Of a DNA stretch of 64,000 nt, positions 46,750-58,947 are shown piece after piece (the stretch's first letter is position 1; each line of letters opens with the position of its first letter). The translations under genes were made by a program, and so were the position numbers. Source of the stretch: Gordionus sp. m RMFG-2023 (Eukaryota > Nematomorpha > Gordioida > Chordodea > Parachordodidae); the NCBI RefSeq assembly GCF_954871325.1, contig NC_088776.1, forward strand, positions 36,938,508-37,002,507, written 5' to 3'. Under the pieces are notes generated by a model that ran no database searches, was not told the origin of the DNA, and was given only the letters and a program-made list of their open reading frames with translations.

Positions 46750-46915
46750 GTAGAGCTAAATTTTTCACTGATCTGATCGAATATTTACCAATATTCATAC
46801 AATAACCCCATTATCTGATATCAATATTTAGATTGATTTTTATTTACCATCCATCTTTAAACCAATGTCATACAAAATCAATTTGATATTTTCTATGCAA
46901 ATAATTTTATTATGA
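46750..46915 (+). mobile_element. ZBED-type hAT scrap
   Basis: Text from TAGAGCTAAATTTTTCACTG to CAATTTGATATTTTCTATGC follows, with many changes, the left end of the element at 42771. No right end is found. Confidence 0.55.
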
Positions 46916-47389
46916 AGGACTTAAGTAGGCCATGTTTATAGTAAGCACCTTGATGGGTCTATAGCAATGTAATTTATTTCATTATATCTTGTTGTCATTA
47001 CATTTTACCTATTATTTGTGAAAAATATCCAGTGATGTCTGTTGTATCTCTAGAGCAATGCACCCTCATTATAAATAGAGACTATGTCTATTTTAGTTTT
47101 TTTATTTTCCCAAAAGTTAATCATCTTATTTAAAATATGGTCAATATTTATGGCTGACTATGAATCATTAGATATTTTTTTAACAACTTTTTCTTTTATA
47201 AATTATTTTTTAATATCTTTATAATTACAAATTAATTGAATTTTAATCATATTTAGTGTGAAATTATGTATAAAATAATAATAAGAGAAAAATCCCAAAT
47301 AAATCAGTTTAAATTATGTTTATTTTGAAAGATTAGCCCAATCAATAATTAGTATAAAAATTTTCACAGACCATTTCAAACTAGGCTAG

Positions 47390-47885
47390 CCTACACCAAC
47401 CTCTAATTTAATTTCACATCTTGATTTTATGCTGGTTAAGCTACGATTTTTAGTAAAAAATTCTTCTGGACTTTGGATAAAAAAATTAAAATTATTTTAT
47501 TCTGCCCGTGACTTAATGGAAGAAAAATTTATGCCTTTTATCTCCTACCTTCCCCCAAAAGAGACTTTCTTAGCCCTCTTTTAGCTAGTTTTAAGAATTT
47601 AGTAGGGATTAAATCCTTCTTTGAAGACACTCCAATCCTCAAATACTTGGGACAAAACTCTGGCCATGAATGTCTTGAAGCTGTCTCTAAAGCCAATCTT
47701 AGTCTTTACTATCCAATGTCCAATGAGGGGGTGAGGGTGCCCATAGGATATAAACTAGGCTGTGATCTATGTCTACCCAATGTGCAGGAAATAGTCCAAT
47801 TCTTAGGGCCTACATGTTCTAACCTTTTATATTTGAAAGGAAAGTTCAGTTGCCATGGAGCTATTAACTCTATCATTTTTTAAAA
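47390..47885 (+). pseudogene. Degraded LINE C-terminal region, second RLE-type lineage
   Basis: An open stretch at 47647-47883 reads GHECLEAVSKANLSLYYPMS, RVPIGYKLGCDLCLP and YLKGKFSCHGAINSII. This is the region around the CCHC knuckle of restriction-like-endonuclease LINEs (compare GHEWLDA, GHRLGC and SGRFLRHDNLN in the LINE at 2483). The expected Cys/His residues are partly lost. The sequence is too different from the 2.5-kb copy to be the same family. Upstream text (47430-47620) gives weak further matches. Confidence 0.6.
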
Positions 47886-49159
47886 TATTATAGTCAACTC
47901 AAATTGTCATGTTCTGAGGCAACTATTTTAGTTTCCTTGGATCTTATTGATAGTCTCTTTTTGCCCTCCTTCTCCTCCTCTTGGTTTTTTAAAAATATAA
48001 TTCTTATATTTGTCTTTTTTAATTGCCTACATGATTTTTTTACATGTTAATTTAATATAAAGTTTCATATTTTCCTTGAGTGCCATTTTCCTTTAAAAAA
48101 TTAATTTATCATAAAATGTTTTTTATTTTATATTTTTTATGATTAGACCTATAAAATAATAGTTCAGATGGTATATATAAAATATAGACCCAATGCAAGT
48201 CTTCTATAGATACAATTGAGTGATTGACCCAAATTTCACATAATCCTAAAATAATTGTAAATAAAACGAATGTCATCATTAACTCATAGGAATAGCCAGG
48301 ATTTTTCTAGAGGGGTTATTAAGTTGGGGTTTTCCCCAAAAGATTTATTGGGGGTTTTAGGTATACTTATTGTAAACCTTTGTTAAATTGATTTATATAA
48401 AAATAATTTTAGTTTATCTCCTTTTTTTCTAAGTATTTTGAATTAAAGTCATTATTTTAAAAAAATTATCACTTTTACTATTTTTTTTTAAAATTCTTCT
48501 TTATAGTGATATATTGTATACATTTTTGAGGGGAAGGGGTGTAGGATAGGTAGGGGGAATTTTTTTATTAGCTAATGATACGAGAACAGGCAAATTTCCG
48601 AAGGACGATTTACTCTACCCAACATGGTTACTCCTATGCACTAACTCTTATAGCTGATCCCCCCCCCCCCCAACCGAAATACGCAATAATTATCTCCTCT
48701 ATTAATCGATTCCATTTAGACGCTTGAAATGATAATTATCACGCAATTTTTATTGTTATTAGGAAAATATAAAGAAGAGATGGAAAAATCAATTTTTATT
48801 TAATTTTGGATATTATTTAAATAAACATAAACATATGTTTTTATATATGTAATTGTATAATACATGCACATTTAAACAAGTTTATTATTAAATTTTAAAT
48901 AGCAGGGCACACTAACAATGCTAATTAGATTATATATTTTTTTATTTTATAAAGAATTATGCTGAATACGATCTATGTATATCAGAAATTTGCAGAGGTA
49001 CCACTTGCACGCCTCGGATTTCAAAACCCGGCTTGCCCGGATTTCTTTATGAAAAAATTTCGTCCAGGATATATAAACTTTATACAGCCTTGGTTTTTAA
49101 AAAGATATACCTTATTCGGTATTTTACGGATCGTTTTTCAGCTAATAATAGGTCCATAT
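47886..49159. other. AT-rich DNA with worn MITE pieces
   Basis: No gene is seen. A C-run lies at 48660-48671. 48290-48360 has a GGGGTTTTCCCC palindrome near CCAGGATTTTT. 49000-49050 carries a CCCGG-type scrap (CTCGGATTTCAAAACCCGGC). Confidence 0.45.
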
Positions 49160-49336
49160 ATAATTGGCCTAATGGGTAAGATGCAGGCTTGGAAACACGA
49201 GTATGAACAAGGACGCGTGTTCAATCCTGGTAAGAACCATAAAAACTTTCAAGTTTTTCTTCGATGACTGATGTGTAAAGACATATGGTATGATGAATTT
49301 CGGAGCTTAGAGATGACACCCCGGTCACCGACAGGC
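49160..49336 (+). mobile_element. tRNA-derived SINE
   Basis: A-box-like TGGCCTAATGGGTAAG (49165-49180) and B-box-like GTGTTCAATCCTGG (49217-49230) mark a tRNA-derived head with a pol III internal promoter. A unique body ends GTCACCGACAGGC. A second copy, at 45195-45362, ends at the same place. The first base of RTE-type LINE sequence follows directly. Confidence 0.7.
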
Positions 49337-49625
49337 CTGGACAGCCGGGTGCTAAGGATACCTGTCCAATAAACAAAATGAAGGACACAAATGAAAATAT
49401 GAATATGAAAGCTAGGGCGTTCCCTCCATGCGACGCGCAGGGTGTAGACCTCCATCCTGTGAAAAATAAAGTAAAGGTCAAAGCAAAGAAATGGGTATAA
49501 ATTGTACTATAATGGACTTGTTAGCAATAGGAACGGTGTCGGCATCATCCTCAGCCAAGACCTAACCTTTTCAGTAGTAGAAGTCAACAGGATCTCTGAT
49601 AGACTAATGAAGATAAAACTCTGCA

Positions 49626-50513
49626 TTGGTCAATCAATACTACACATCCTATCAAGTATATGCTCCTCAAACGGGTTGCAAGGAAGAAGAGAAAAATTAC
49701 TTTAGAGCTATCCTTGATGAAGCTGTAATGGAAATCCCTAAGGATGACCTAGTCATAATTGGTGGTGACTTAAATGCGCATGTGGGGAAAGCAAGAGATA
49801 GCTACAAAAGGCATCATGGTGGTTTTGGATACGGAGAAAGAAATGATGAAGGAGAGCACATACTGAAATTTGCGCAAGCCTTCGACCTTGCCTTAACCAA
49901 CACCTACTATAGGAAAAAAGACAGTCATTTAATAACATATGAAAGTGGTACTAGGAAAACACAGATAGATTACATGCTAATCTCTCGCAAAAGATTAAAA
50001 GATGTAATAGACTGCAAAGTCATCCCAGGAGAAGATATCGCCGCGCAACACAAGCTACTAATCATGGATTTACAAATCTCAAATAAATCCACTCAAAATA
50101 AGATAAAACTGGAACCATGCATCAAATGGGGCAAATTAAAAACAATGACTGATCCCTTTGCAATCAATGCAAACATTGAAACAATAAATTGCTCACAAGT
50201 CAGTGAAAAAATCTGGACAGACCTTTCATCCAGATTAATAGACACTGCAAAATCGACGCTAGGCTTGACAAGAGGAGGCAACAAATCACACAAAGAACTA
50301 TGGTGGTGGAATCAAGAGGTACAAACCACTATACAGGAGAAAAAAGCCCTTTATAAAATATGGTACAAATCCAAAAATGCAGATGACAAGTCAAGATACA
50401 AAAAATCCAAGAGATTAGCCACAAAGGCGGTGGCTAGGGCCAAATCTATGGCTACGATGATATGTACGAAGATCTACATACCAAAGAAGGGCAAAATAAA
50501 ATATACAGATTAG
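49626..50513 (+). CDS. RTE LINE endonuclease domain, disabled
   Basis: A 295-codon open stretch whose opening 17 codons overlap another frame. It encodes the apurinic/apyrimidinic-like endonuclease that nicks target DNA. Motifs are GGDLNAHVGKARDS, ALTNTYYRK, SGTRKTQIDYMLISR and QHKLLIMDLQI (the usual SDH replaced by AQH). Upstream, 49502-49705 continues the same domain in another frame (NGVGIILSQDL, ISDRLMKIKL). This shows one shift near 49640. The best relatives by pattern are RTE-clade proteins often labelled craniofacial development protein 2-like. Another shift near 50455 separates it from the RT. Confidence 0.85.
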   Translation: MVNQYYTSYQVYAPQTGCKEEEKNYFRAILDEAVMEIPKDDLVIIGGDLNAHVGKARDSYKRHHGGFGYGERNDEGEHILKFAQAFDLALTNTYYRKKDSHLITYESGTRKTQIDYMLISRKRLKDVIDCKVIPGEDIAAQHKLLIMDLQISNKSTQNKIKLEPCIKWGKLKTMTDPFAINANIETINCSQVSEKIWTDLSSRLIDTAKSTLGLTRGGNKSHKELWWWNQEVQTTIQEKKALYKIWYKSKNADDKSRYKKSKRLATKAVARAKSMATMICTKIYIPKKGKIKYTD

Positions 50514-50643
50514 CCAAACAGCGAGAAAAGAACTCTAGGGATATAAACGGAGCTCCGAAAGTAATCAAAAATAAAGATGGGAAATTGATAATAAAGGAAA
50601 AAGAAATAATGAATAGGAGCTTCTCAACTTTAATTCCCACATA

Positions 50644-52150
50644 TTGCATCTCGATGAACACTCTCCTTGTCAAAACCTTGTACAACCTATAACAGAACAA
50701 GAAATAATCACATGCCTCAAGCATATGAAAAACAACAAAGCTAGGGGTCCAGACGATATTCCAATAGAAAGCCTTAAAGCACTAGGAGATGATGGAATAC
50801 ATCTCACAAATCTGTACAATAAAATACTTGGAAATGAAGAGGTTCCCCAAAAATGGAGGCAGAGCTATCTAGTTCCTATCTTCAAAAATAAAGGGGATCC
50901 ACACAATTGTCAAAATTACAGGGGCATAAAACTAATGTCACACTGTCTAAAACTATACGAAAAAATAATAGAAAAAAGATTAAGAGATATAATCGAAATA
51001 GGAGAGACACAGTTTGGCTTTATGCCTGGAAGATCAACAACCGATGCTATCCATGCAATTAGGCAAATGAGTTAAAAATACAGGGAAAAGAACAAAAAGC
51101 TACACATAGTCTTTCTCGATCTAGAAAAGGCCTTCGATAGAATCCCAAGAAAACTTATCTGGTGGGCGCTACGCCACAAAAAAGTTCCCGAAAAATATAT
51201 AAGAATAATACAGGATATGTATATGGGACATACAACAATGGTCCGTAGCACAACAGGTACTTCAGCAGGCTTCACAATAGCCGAAGGAGTTCATCAAGGG
51301 TCGGCTCTCAGCCCACTTCTCTTCATTACAGTAATAGATGTATTAGCACAGTCTATACCTCAAACAGTCCCGTGGAATATGATATTTGCAGATGATATTG
51401 TGATACTTGCCGAATCCAAGAATGAAATGAAAGAAAGGTTAGTGAATTGGTTAAATATCCTAGAAACGCACGGATTAAAAGTAAATAGAGAAAAGACGGA
51501 GTATATGGTGATAGGAGGAGATGAAACGGAGAGTATTGATATAAATGATTGGCAGATATCCGCAATTGGAAGCTGCAAATATTTGGGCTCCACTATACAA
51601 ACAAACGGCACAATAGAAAAAGAGATAGAATAAGATTAATCAAGGGTGGTTAAAGTGGAGATCTTTATCTGGAGTGCTATTTGACAAAAGAATCCCACAC
51701 AAATTAAAGGGAAAAATCTACAGTTCCATAGTACAACCAACTATTCTATATAGTTCAGAAACATGGCCAACCAAAGAATCAGACGAGAGAAGTCTACAAA
51801 CTATGAAGATGAGAATGCTGAGGATGATTTCTGGGGTAACAAGAAAGGATAAGGTGCCCAGTACAAGAATACTAAATAGTTTAAAGGTAGTGCCTATTAA
51901 GACTAAGTTAATGGTAAACAGACTTAGGTGGTATGAGCACACAATGAGAAGGCCTATGAACTACATAGGAAATAAAGTTGAAAGTTTGGAGGTGATGGGC
52001 AAACGTAAAAGAGGAAGGCCAAAACTTCAATGGGGCCATAAAGTTAGAGCCAATATAAAGAAGTATAAAATAGATAAAAGAGATTGTATGAATAACATAA
52101 AGTGGAGAGAGATTTTGAAGGAGCTTACCACCAGAAAAGGTGAAAGCTAA
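50644..52150 (+). pseudogene. RTE LINE reverse transcriptase, broken
   Basis: Three open stretches cover the RT. 50644-51075 has NNKARGPDDIPIESLKAL, YRGIKLMSHCLKLYEK and FGFMPGRSTTDAIHAIRQMS. A TAA stop then interrupts the same frame before KYREKNKKLHIVFLDLEKAF. 51217-51633 has EGVHQGSALSPLLF, active-site FADDIVI and CKYLGSTIQTNG. 51674-52150 has the thumb and tail (GRPKLQWGHKVRAN). One stop and two shifts (near 50600 and 51630) disable it. It is otherwise well preserved. Confidence 0.88.
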
Positions 52151-52165
52151 AGAGAAAAAAAAATA

Positions 52166-53106
52166 TAATACCTTTTCAAATTATCTTACCTCCCTATTTG
52201 TTATAAAAAGAGTATTTAACACGTGTATGGTAATTTCCTTATTTCCTAGTAATTTTCTTTCCCAGGCAACCCACCTAGAGATAAAATGATTATTTCTAAA
52301 ATAATTTTTATCCTTAAAAAGTGTATTATATTTTAAATATTGAGTGTATCTTTGTTAATTTTAATTTTATTGAATTTACCTAAAATAATGATTAGTTGAA
52401 TAAGGGAAAATAGAAATAGGAATTATGATAAGTGAATAAGTGTGAATATTATTCTATGATACACATTTTTTAAATATATTTTATATATTTATAATTTTTA
52501 TAGAATAATTGTGATTTAAAATATTCTTGCGCCGTTTTTTAATAAATTTTTTTTAGGTCCAGCCCGGCCCGGATATTTAAATTTTTTTAGGCCCAACCCG
52601 TGTCATCTAAATAAAAAATGCGGTCTGGTCCGTGTACCCGGACCTTGCTTAGAGTAGTGCCTGCAGGCCTCGGATATATATTATATTTAAAAATCTAAAA
52701 TTACTATTATGGTTTTCTGCATTTATTAGAAAAATATAGGTAAATAAAAAGAGAAGAAAAACGCGCTAAACACTATATCTCAATTGAATAAATATTCATT
52801 ATAGAATAAATAACCTATCCCGAAAACAACGGCCTCATTGCCTATTATTCCGATAGTGAAGGATATTTTTAAAAATGGCCTAATATTTTATTTAAAGTTT
52901 AAAAATAAATTTCAAAAATAATATTTTGATATTATCTTTTGTCCGGACTCAACCGGATTGCTACAAAGTCAATTTTTATTGATTTAGCCTTCCTATAAAC
53001 ACCATTTTTTAAAAATATTTTAGCGCACTTTAATTACATTTTGGCGCGATGAGAACTACTTCTGTCTCTCCCTAACGACGCCACTATTAAAAAAAGATTA
53101 CATGTG
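52166..53106. other. AT-rich DNA with a CCCGG MITE scrap
   Basis: 52555-52670 holds CCAGCCCGGCCCGG, GGCCCAACCCG and GCCTGCAGGCCTCGG, part of the CCCGG-rich MITE family. No gene is seen. Confidence 0.5.
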
Positions 53107-53525
53107 AAATTTAGGTTAATGATGCTTACTACCTTAAGGTATTTACCTATCAAATTTGTATTTTGTTTATTTTTCATTTGGATAGGCACTACTAAATATA
53201 TTTATAATATATATTTGAAAAATCGTGATTTTTGGAAAGCGTTAGTGGCCTAGTCGGCAAGAGAGTTGCTTACCAATCCGTTGGTTATGGGTTCGAATCC
53301 CAGCAATTATTATTTTTTTTCTTATCTATCTTTGTAGTTCTTTCCTTGGGGATGATATATAGAAGGCCGTACTCGATCACGTGATTCCATAATAATATAT
53401 GTTAAATAATAAGGGTCTTATTACATTTTTATAATTTTGGTATTTGGCAGTATATATCAAATAAAAATTGTAAAATCACGATTCGGTATTGCCTTTGGTA
53501 GTAAGCATTATTAACCTGAAATTTA
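53107..53525. mobile_element. MITE-like inverted repeat enclosing a tRNA-like sequence
   Basis: The left arm AAATTTAGGTTAATGATGCTTACTACC (53108-53133) is the reverse complement of GGTAGTAAGCATTATTAACC plus flanking bases at the right (53497-53523). AATCGTGATTTTT and AAAATCACGATT form a second inner inverted pair. The element is about 415 bp. Confidence 0.7.
53239..53308 (+). other. tRNA-like sequence with intact pol III boxes
   Basis: The A box TGGCCTAGTCGG (53246-53257) and B box GGTTCGAATCC (53290-53300) fit the consensus exactly, and the T-stem closes (TGGG/CCCA). The acceptor and D-stems do not pair, so it is a tRNA-derived SINE head or tRNA pseudogene, not a working tRNA. Confidence 0.65.
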
Positions 53526-55789
53526 TATTTTAAATATAGTAATCTTATTTTGATTTACAATATATAAAATCCCATTTTATATTATTAACCTGACGTTTTA
53601 TATACGATTTCTTAAATAAAGTGAAACCAATGATATTGACCATTCAAGAGAGATTCATAACCAGTAGTTACCATATATAATATAATTCATTTTAATATCT
53701 TAAGCGACTCAACTAATACGGGAAATATAATAAGGTGGCTACTTTAGTAAGGATTCACTAGTTTAGATTGAAACTTAGTATGGCAGGGCATAACACAGTT
53801 GGTAATTATTTTCTTTTCAATATTTCCCCTTTAAAGTTTAATTATCTAGCCACACACATTAAGGATGCTTTATTATGGTGACATTGATGATCATCTTGAT
53901 AGATTTTACACTAATTATAATATAGATTTATAATTTTTATAATATTATTGATGATAAAAGTACAATGAATAACTCCATATACAATTAAGCCAAAAAAATA
54001 GTAATGAATTATCTTCTATATTAAAATCAATATATTTAGAAAAAGTATTTGAGCTCTCGATAATCTGTCTGGGTTTGACGTTGAATCACTAACGATTTTG
54101 TTTAATCATTTTCTTTCAATAACCTTGATAGATAAATGTTTACAATTTGAGTACAAAAAAATTATATCCTAAATGGGGCTTAAATTTTTCAAATTGCGCC
54201 ATTTTGTATGAGCAATAAATTATTAATGAGTGTTTATTATCTGAAATGTGTATACAAAAATACAGAAGAAATGTTTACATTTTTGAAAATGAAATGAAAA
54301 CGATATTATTAAACGTGTCAGTCCATTTTTTATTACAGAATGAAATTGAGATAAATATTGTAATAATATTATTTGATTAAATCTGATATTTAAACTTACT
54401 TTTAAGATTCATGGTTTGTAGTTTTTTATATAAGTAACTCAAATGTATAACTTTCCTATCTTATAATTTCTCGCTTTAAACTTTTTGATTTCTGGTCCAA
54501 GAAGAAATCTAATTTATTCACACTTTACTATATTTCGATACAAAAGTTTTTTTATCAATATTCAGTTATTAAAAGATACTTATGTTTCTTTACATAGATA
54601 CATGGGCTAAAAAATATTTATATTCACATATATGATCTAAAACAAAGATTTATTTATTAAGTTTGATATTTTATTTAATAAATAAAGTATATTGTTAAAT
54701 GATTAATTGTTAGCTTTTAATTATTAAATTCCAAACTAAAAAAATCTTTCAATTTCTTAACTGGCAGGTAGTATAACTGTTACACTTTGGATTGGATACT
54801 CTTTAAAATATATTAAAATCATGATACTTGTTTTAAAAATAACTATTCAACGTTTGATGGGTGTTAGAAATGTATATATATATTCTCTTGAGGATATTAA
54901 ATTTAATATTAAATCTTTTTATTTGTTTTCTATGATTTTTTCTTTGGTAACATTTGGAAACAAATATTCATCAACTAAAAAATATGGCTAAAACATATTT
55001 GTGAAATCTTCAAAGTTTTATTATTAAGCTTAAAGCTTTAAAACTTTAAATTTTTGAAATAGGTTTTGGACCCAACCTAATAAAATTTCAAATTTATATA
55101 GTGTTCTTTTAAAACGTTTATTTACTCAGTCTACTTTATTTTTTTTAGTTAAATACAATTATTTTTATAATACTTGTTTTGAAGGTCAAAGAGTTGACCG
55201 ATATCAATACTGGACCGATTTTTTAAAGTTTTGAAAACCTTTATAAAGTGACTTCCTTATGTTTTGGTCACTACATGGAACATTTTATAAGTATTTTAAA
55301 TGGCAGAGCGACTGACCTCAATCTAGATAAGATGGTCATTATTAAGTATATAAGAAATTTTGATTTAATTTTGATAAAATAAGACACATTTAATATTAAT
55401 TTTTTTTAGAATCTAGCATTATAAATAAAAATATTCATAATTGCAAAACATTTATTATTTTAAAAAACAAAAAAATATGCTATGAATTTAATTTTATAAA
55501 TTTTTTTATAACGGCCCGGACATAGATTACAAAAACCATACCAGGCCGGAAAGTCGGATCTATGTTTTCTGCCTGGGCCGAACATTTAGCCTTCACTATT
55601 TCTCCTTATTGGAATTTGTAAAATTTTATTTTATGGTATTCTCTAGTTCTTATTATGCATCTTAAAAAGTTTAAAAAAAAAATTAAATTTAAGCTTGCGC
55701 AAAGCTTGCGCAAGGCTTGTTTGAGATTATTCATTCGACAAAATTAGTCATAAATATTTGTTATATGTTTTTTGTTTTCGATCTATCAG
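53526..55789. other. AT-rich DNA upstream of the bHLH exon, probable intron
   Basis: No second exon is recognised. 55508-55590 is a CCCGG-type MITE scrap (GGCCCGGACATAG, CCAGGCCGGAAAG, CCTGGGCCG). GCTTGCGCAAGGCTTGCGCAA-like repeats lie at 55690-55715. The region may be intron 1 plus the promoter of the bHLH gene. Confidence 0.45.
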
Positions 55790-56019
55790 TTCCAAAGCCC
55801 ACGAATACCGAAAAGAATCTTCGAGGAACGCAGCCCGCATGAGAAGATGTATAGAAGCTCAAATATTCAAAGAAATGATGGCTATGCTTCCCTTCCATAA
55901 ATCATCTAATCTAAACGAACAACCAGGTCGCCTTAATTCATCCTTGCAAATTGATAAGATATCAGTGGTTCGTATTTCCATAGCCTACATCAAGCTCAGG
56001 CAGTTGATGTTATACCATA
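55790..56019 (+). CDS. HIF/SIM-type bHLH exon (bHLH-PAS transcription factor)
   Basis: A 230-nt internal exon with acceptor TTTTCGATCTATCAG (AG at 55788-55789) and donor CCATA|GTAAGG (56020). It encodes a class VII bHLH: basic region YRKESSRNAARMRRCIEA, helix 1 QIFKEMMAMLPF and helix 2 QIDKISVVRISIAYIKLRQL. The basic core x-E-x-SR-x-AARxRR matches HIF-alpha/SIM/trachealess proteins, which bind DNA with ARNT and continue into PAS domains. The loop holds about a dozen extra residues (SSNLNEQPGRLNSS). The exon starts on the third base of a codon and ends in phase 1, similar in extent to vertebrate HIF1A exon 2. Neither the preceding short exon nor the PAS exons could be identified here. HIF-alpha is slightly favoured over SIM, but the ortholog is uncertain. 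Confidence 0.78.
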
Positions 56020-58947
56020 GTAAGGGTAATTTAAATACTCCATTCATATTTTAAATATATACTCTAAGGAAATAATTATATTTATTATGCTGTTTATAAA
56101 CTGCGAATGCATAGCATACATTAATATAAATATACATATATATTGGAGGTGTTATTAGGGAGGGATGCAATATTTTTTAAAACAAGGGAACTCGATTCTC
56201 CACACTTAATTTTATAAATTTTTCTAAAAATAATATTAACTTAAACCTATGAGCCAATTTGTAATTTTACGATAACGAATAGTCTTCACGGGATTTTCCT
56301 TAGAAAGGCTTTTGGGCCATAAATTTTATTGGATTGCTTTAGGTCGCCTTGGCCATGTTATATTTAAAAAATAATTTTTTTTACACTTTTTTTTTGAAAA
56401 ATCTCAATTATAGTAATTTTATTAAAAAATATTACTTATTTTATATTGTTTATGACTTATTTTATTCATTTTTTGTAAATAGAGTAGCAGTGGGAGGGTA
56501 AGGGGTGGAAAATGTTTATCGTCTTAAAATAATATTTACGAAAAATAGAGGCATTCCGTGTTTTGTTGGAACTAGACAAATTGCCATTTTTTTCTGACAC
56601 TAATTTAATATTAGACACGGAATTTTACTTTGAACTCGATTTTTTTTGCTCAAGTTTGGACTCGAACTCAATACTAGTGCATATCAGCTCAGATTCTTAC
56701 CTCAGAGCTACCATTTCCATTAATAAATAACGCTCTTTTATCTATATTTGTTTATAAACCATATGGTAATTGGTGTTGTAACTTAATTCGAGTTTGAATT
56801 CGCATTTTTTTATTTTTTATTCCATCATTTTTAAGATTCTTATAATAATATAATCTTATCAGATACTGTTAATAAAAATTTAATGGCATATTTAAAAAAA
56901 TATTATCTTTTCAGGGTATCTAGAAGAAATTTGTTATCTTATAGATAAGGATTTGATTAAATTGATTTTTCCATTCATATTCTACAAAATGAAACTCTCC
57001 AGAAATAGGTTACTTTAATATCTGCAAGATCTTAGTTATTGGGAATCGATGCCTCCTCTATTTCCTGGGCCTTTGTTCCTTTATTTATACTAGCCCTCAA
57101 AAAAATATTATCCCTCTCCCAACAATATTTTATTTACCTTTGTTACCCCCCCCCCCCCCCCCCTCCCCCCAGCATCAATCCCCACTTCATTATTCGGACG
57201 AAAACCATCTTCTCCCACCTTCCGAGAGCCCCTTCCCTAGCTCAAGGTTGGGCTAGCGGCCTAATAATTGACACAAAATAAATTTATTAAAATATGAATT
57301 ATGATATATATATATACATTTGTTGAATCACAATTTTTAGGGTTTAAAAAAATAATTTAAAGTTAGGACACAAATTTCATTAAAATTTGCGATTAAATAA
57401 AAATAGGTGCGTTATATATTTTTTAAACCTCACTATTGTGTGCCAGATACAGGAAGGATATTATGAGAACAAGCAAAGATAAAATAATAAAAATTTTAAA
57501 TTTAAAACTTTATATAATTAAGCATTTTTATTGATGTTTAAAAACCTGAGAATCGAATAATTGTTTATTCATATTCGAACGAATCAAATAATTTACTCTT
57601 CATATTGTTGAAATTTTTATATTTTATATTATATTAAATGAATTTTAGAGTCATATCAATTAAAAATTCATTTTTGAAAAGGCCTAGTGATCACTTGAGA
57701 TGAATTATTTATCGAAATTTTTTTTTAAAATTTTAGCATGGACCATGTTTTGTTTTGTGATATACTAGACAACTATTTCCATTTTTTTTATATTGAATTT
57801 CGACGAGATATTTAAAACCTTTTAATTTGATCGGGTAAGAATTTATAATTATATTTTTGTCTAATAGAATTCACATGATTTTAACACGTAAAAAGATAGA
57901 GCTGGTGTTTTCCCATCTAAACAATTCGAATGGATTACATGAATAAAATATACCTATTTTTTTAATCGTCATAACTTTTAGATAAAAAGTCTCCTTAGTC
58001 CTTCGACAGTTAATTTTTAAATATCATAGCAAAAATATAAACATTACACATTTAGATTTCTCCAGAGATGTCCTGATACCATTTTTTAACTGTATAAACA
58101 CGTTATCGGCCTATACACAATACTGATGCAAAAATTAATAATGTAGTTAATTAACCATTTTTTTTATAACTTTTAATTAAATTTATAAAAGTAAAATAAA
58201 TTAAAAGAAAAAGATAAAAGAAAATAAAAATTAACAGCATTTTGTTTTTATCGGTTTAGAAACTATTATATGAACTTTTTAATATAAATTTATAACGAAA
58301 TGTGGACTTATTTTTGAGTATTGGTCGCTGGTATTGGTTAAGATATTGATTACTCACGGCAATTTGGTTATATACGGTAGAACATATATATGCATATTAA
58401 TTTACTAAGTAAAGTATCATTATAAATCTGTATAATATTTTAATCATTAGAGGTCTCCTTGAAACAATTACCGATCCGATATCACTAATTTGATTATGTT
58501 CGTTGTACATATTTAATATGATTCTAATTATGATTATACCATAACATTAAATCATTTAAAATATACTATTACCAAATAGATAATCATCTAATAATATAGA
58601 AATATTCATGAATAATTTATTTATCTAGTAAAATCGTTAACCTTTTTTGGTCCAAAAAATTTTCTATATAGAAACTAGTATCCCATTTAGTCTAGTATCT
58701 AGTCATGTCATGATCAATATAAATTGTTATATTTTTTTAAAAAAATTATTTATTTAGTTTTAAAATTATAAAGATCATTTTAATTTTTTTTACAATAACT
58801 TTAAGAAGGTTGCGTTGTCTATATTATAAATATAACGCCTTCTAAAAAAATTTATGATCTATGATTTTTTATTTATTAAGTAGTTGTGTATTATAAGGTA
58901 TCATTTTTAACATGAAACTTTTTTTTGTTAAAATAATAGACTTTTTT
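56020..58947. other. Probable intron or intergenic DNA after the bHLH exon
   Basis: AT-rich. A long C-run at 57145-57170 with flanking CCTCCCCCCAGCATCAATCCC looks like a worn transposon end. No PAS-domain exon could be recognised. Confidence 0.45.

Larger units (their letters stand above)
49345..52165 (+). mobile_element. RTE-type LINE, fullest copy
   Basis: The element contains apurinic-type endonuclease and reverse transcriptase regions in RTE order and ends in GCTAAAGAGAAAAAAAAATA (52147-52166). It is the reference for the pieces at 26003-26883, 32509-32975 and 33169-33617. Between 49470 and 49500 about 60 residues of the N-terminal endonuclease region appear to be deleted. Confidence 0.9.

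Noticed and set aside
49221-49481. Minus-strand open frames upstream of the LINE
   Set aside because: They are antisense to SINE and LINE 5' sequence and show no domain.
53239-53308. Functional tRNA gene
   Set aside because: The A and B boxes are perfect, but the acceptor and D stems do not pair and the sequence sits inside a repeat.
56918-57035. Possible second exon of the bHLH gene after TTATCTTTTCAG
   Set aside because: It is open and in the right phase, but the translation shows no PAS-domain pattern and no convincing donor.
57039-57281. Open frame with a run of prolines
   Set aside because: It is produced by a long C-run in a worn transposon end, with no domain or splice context.
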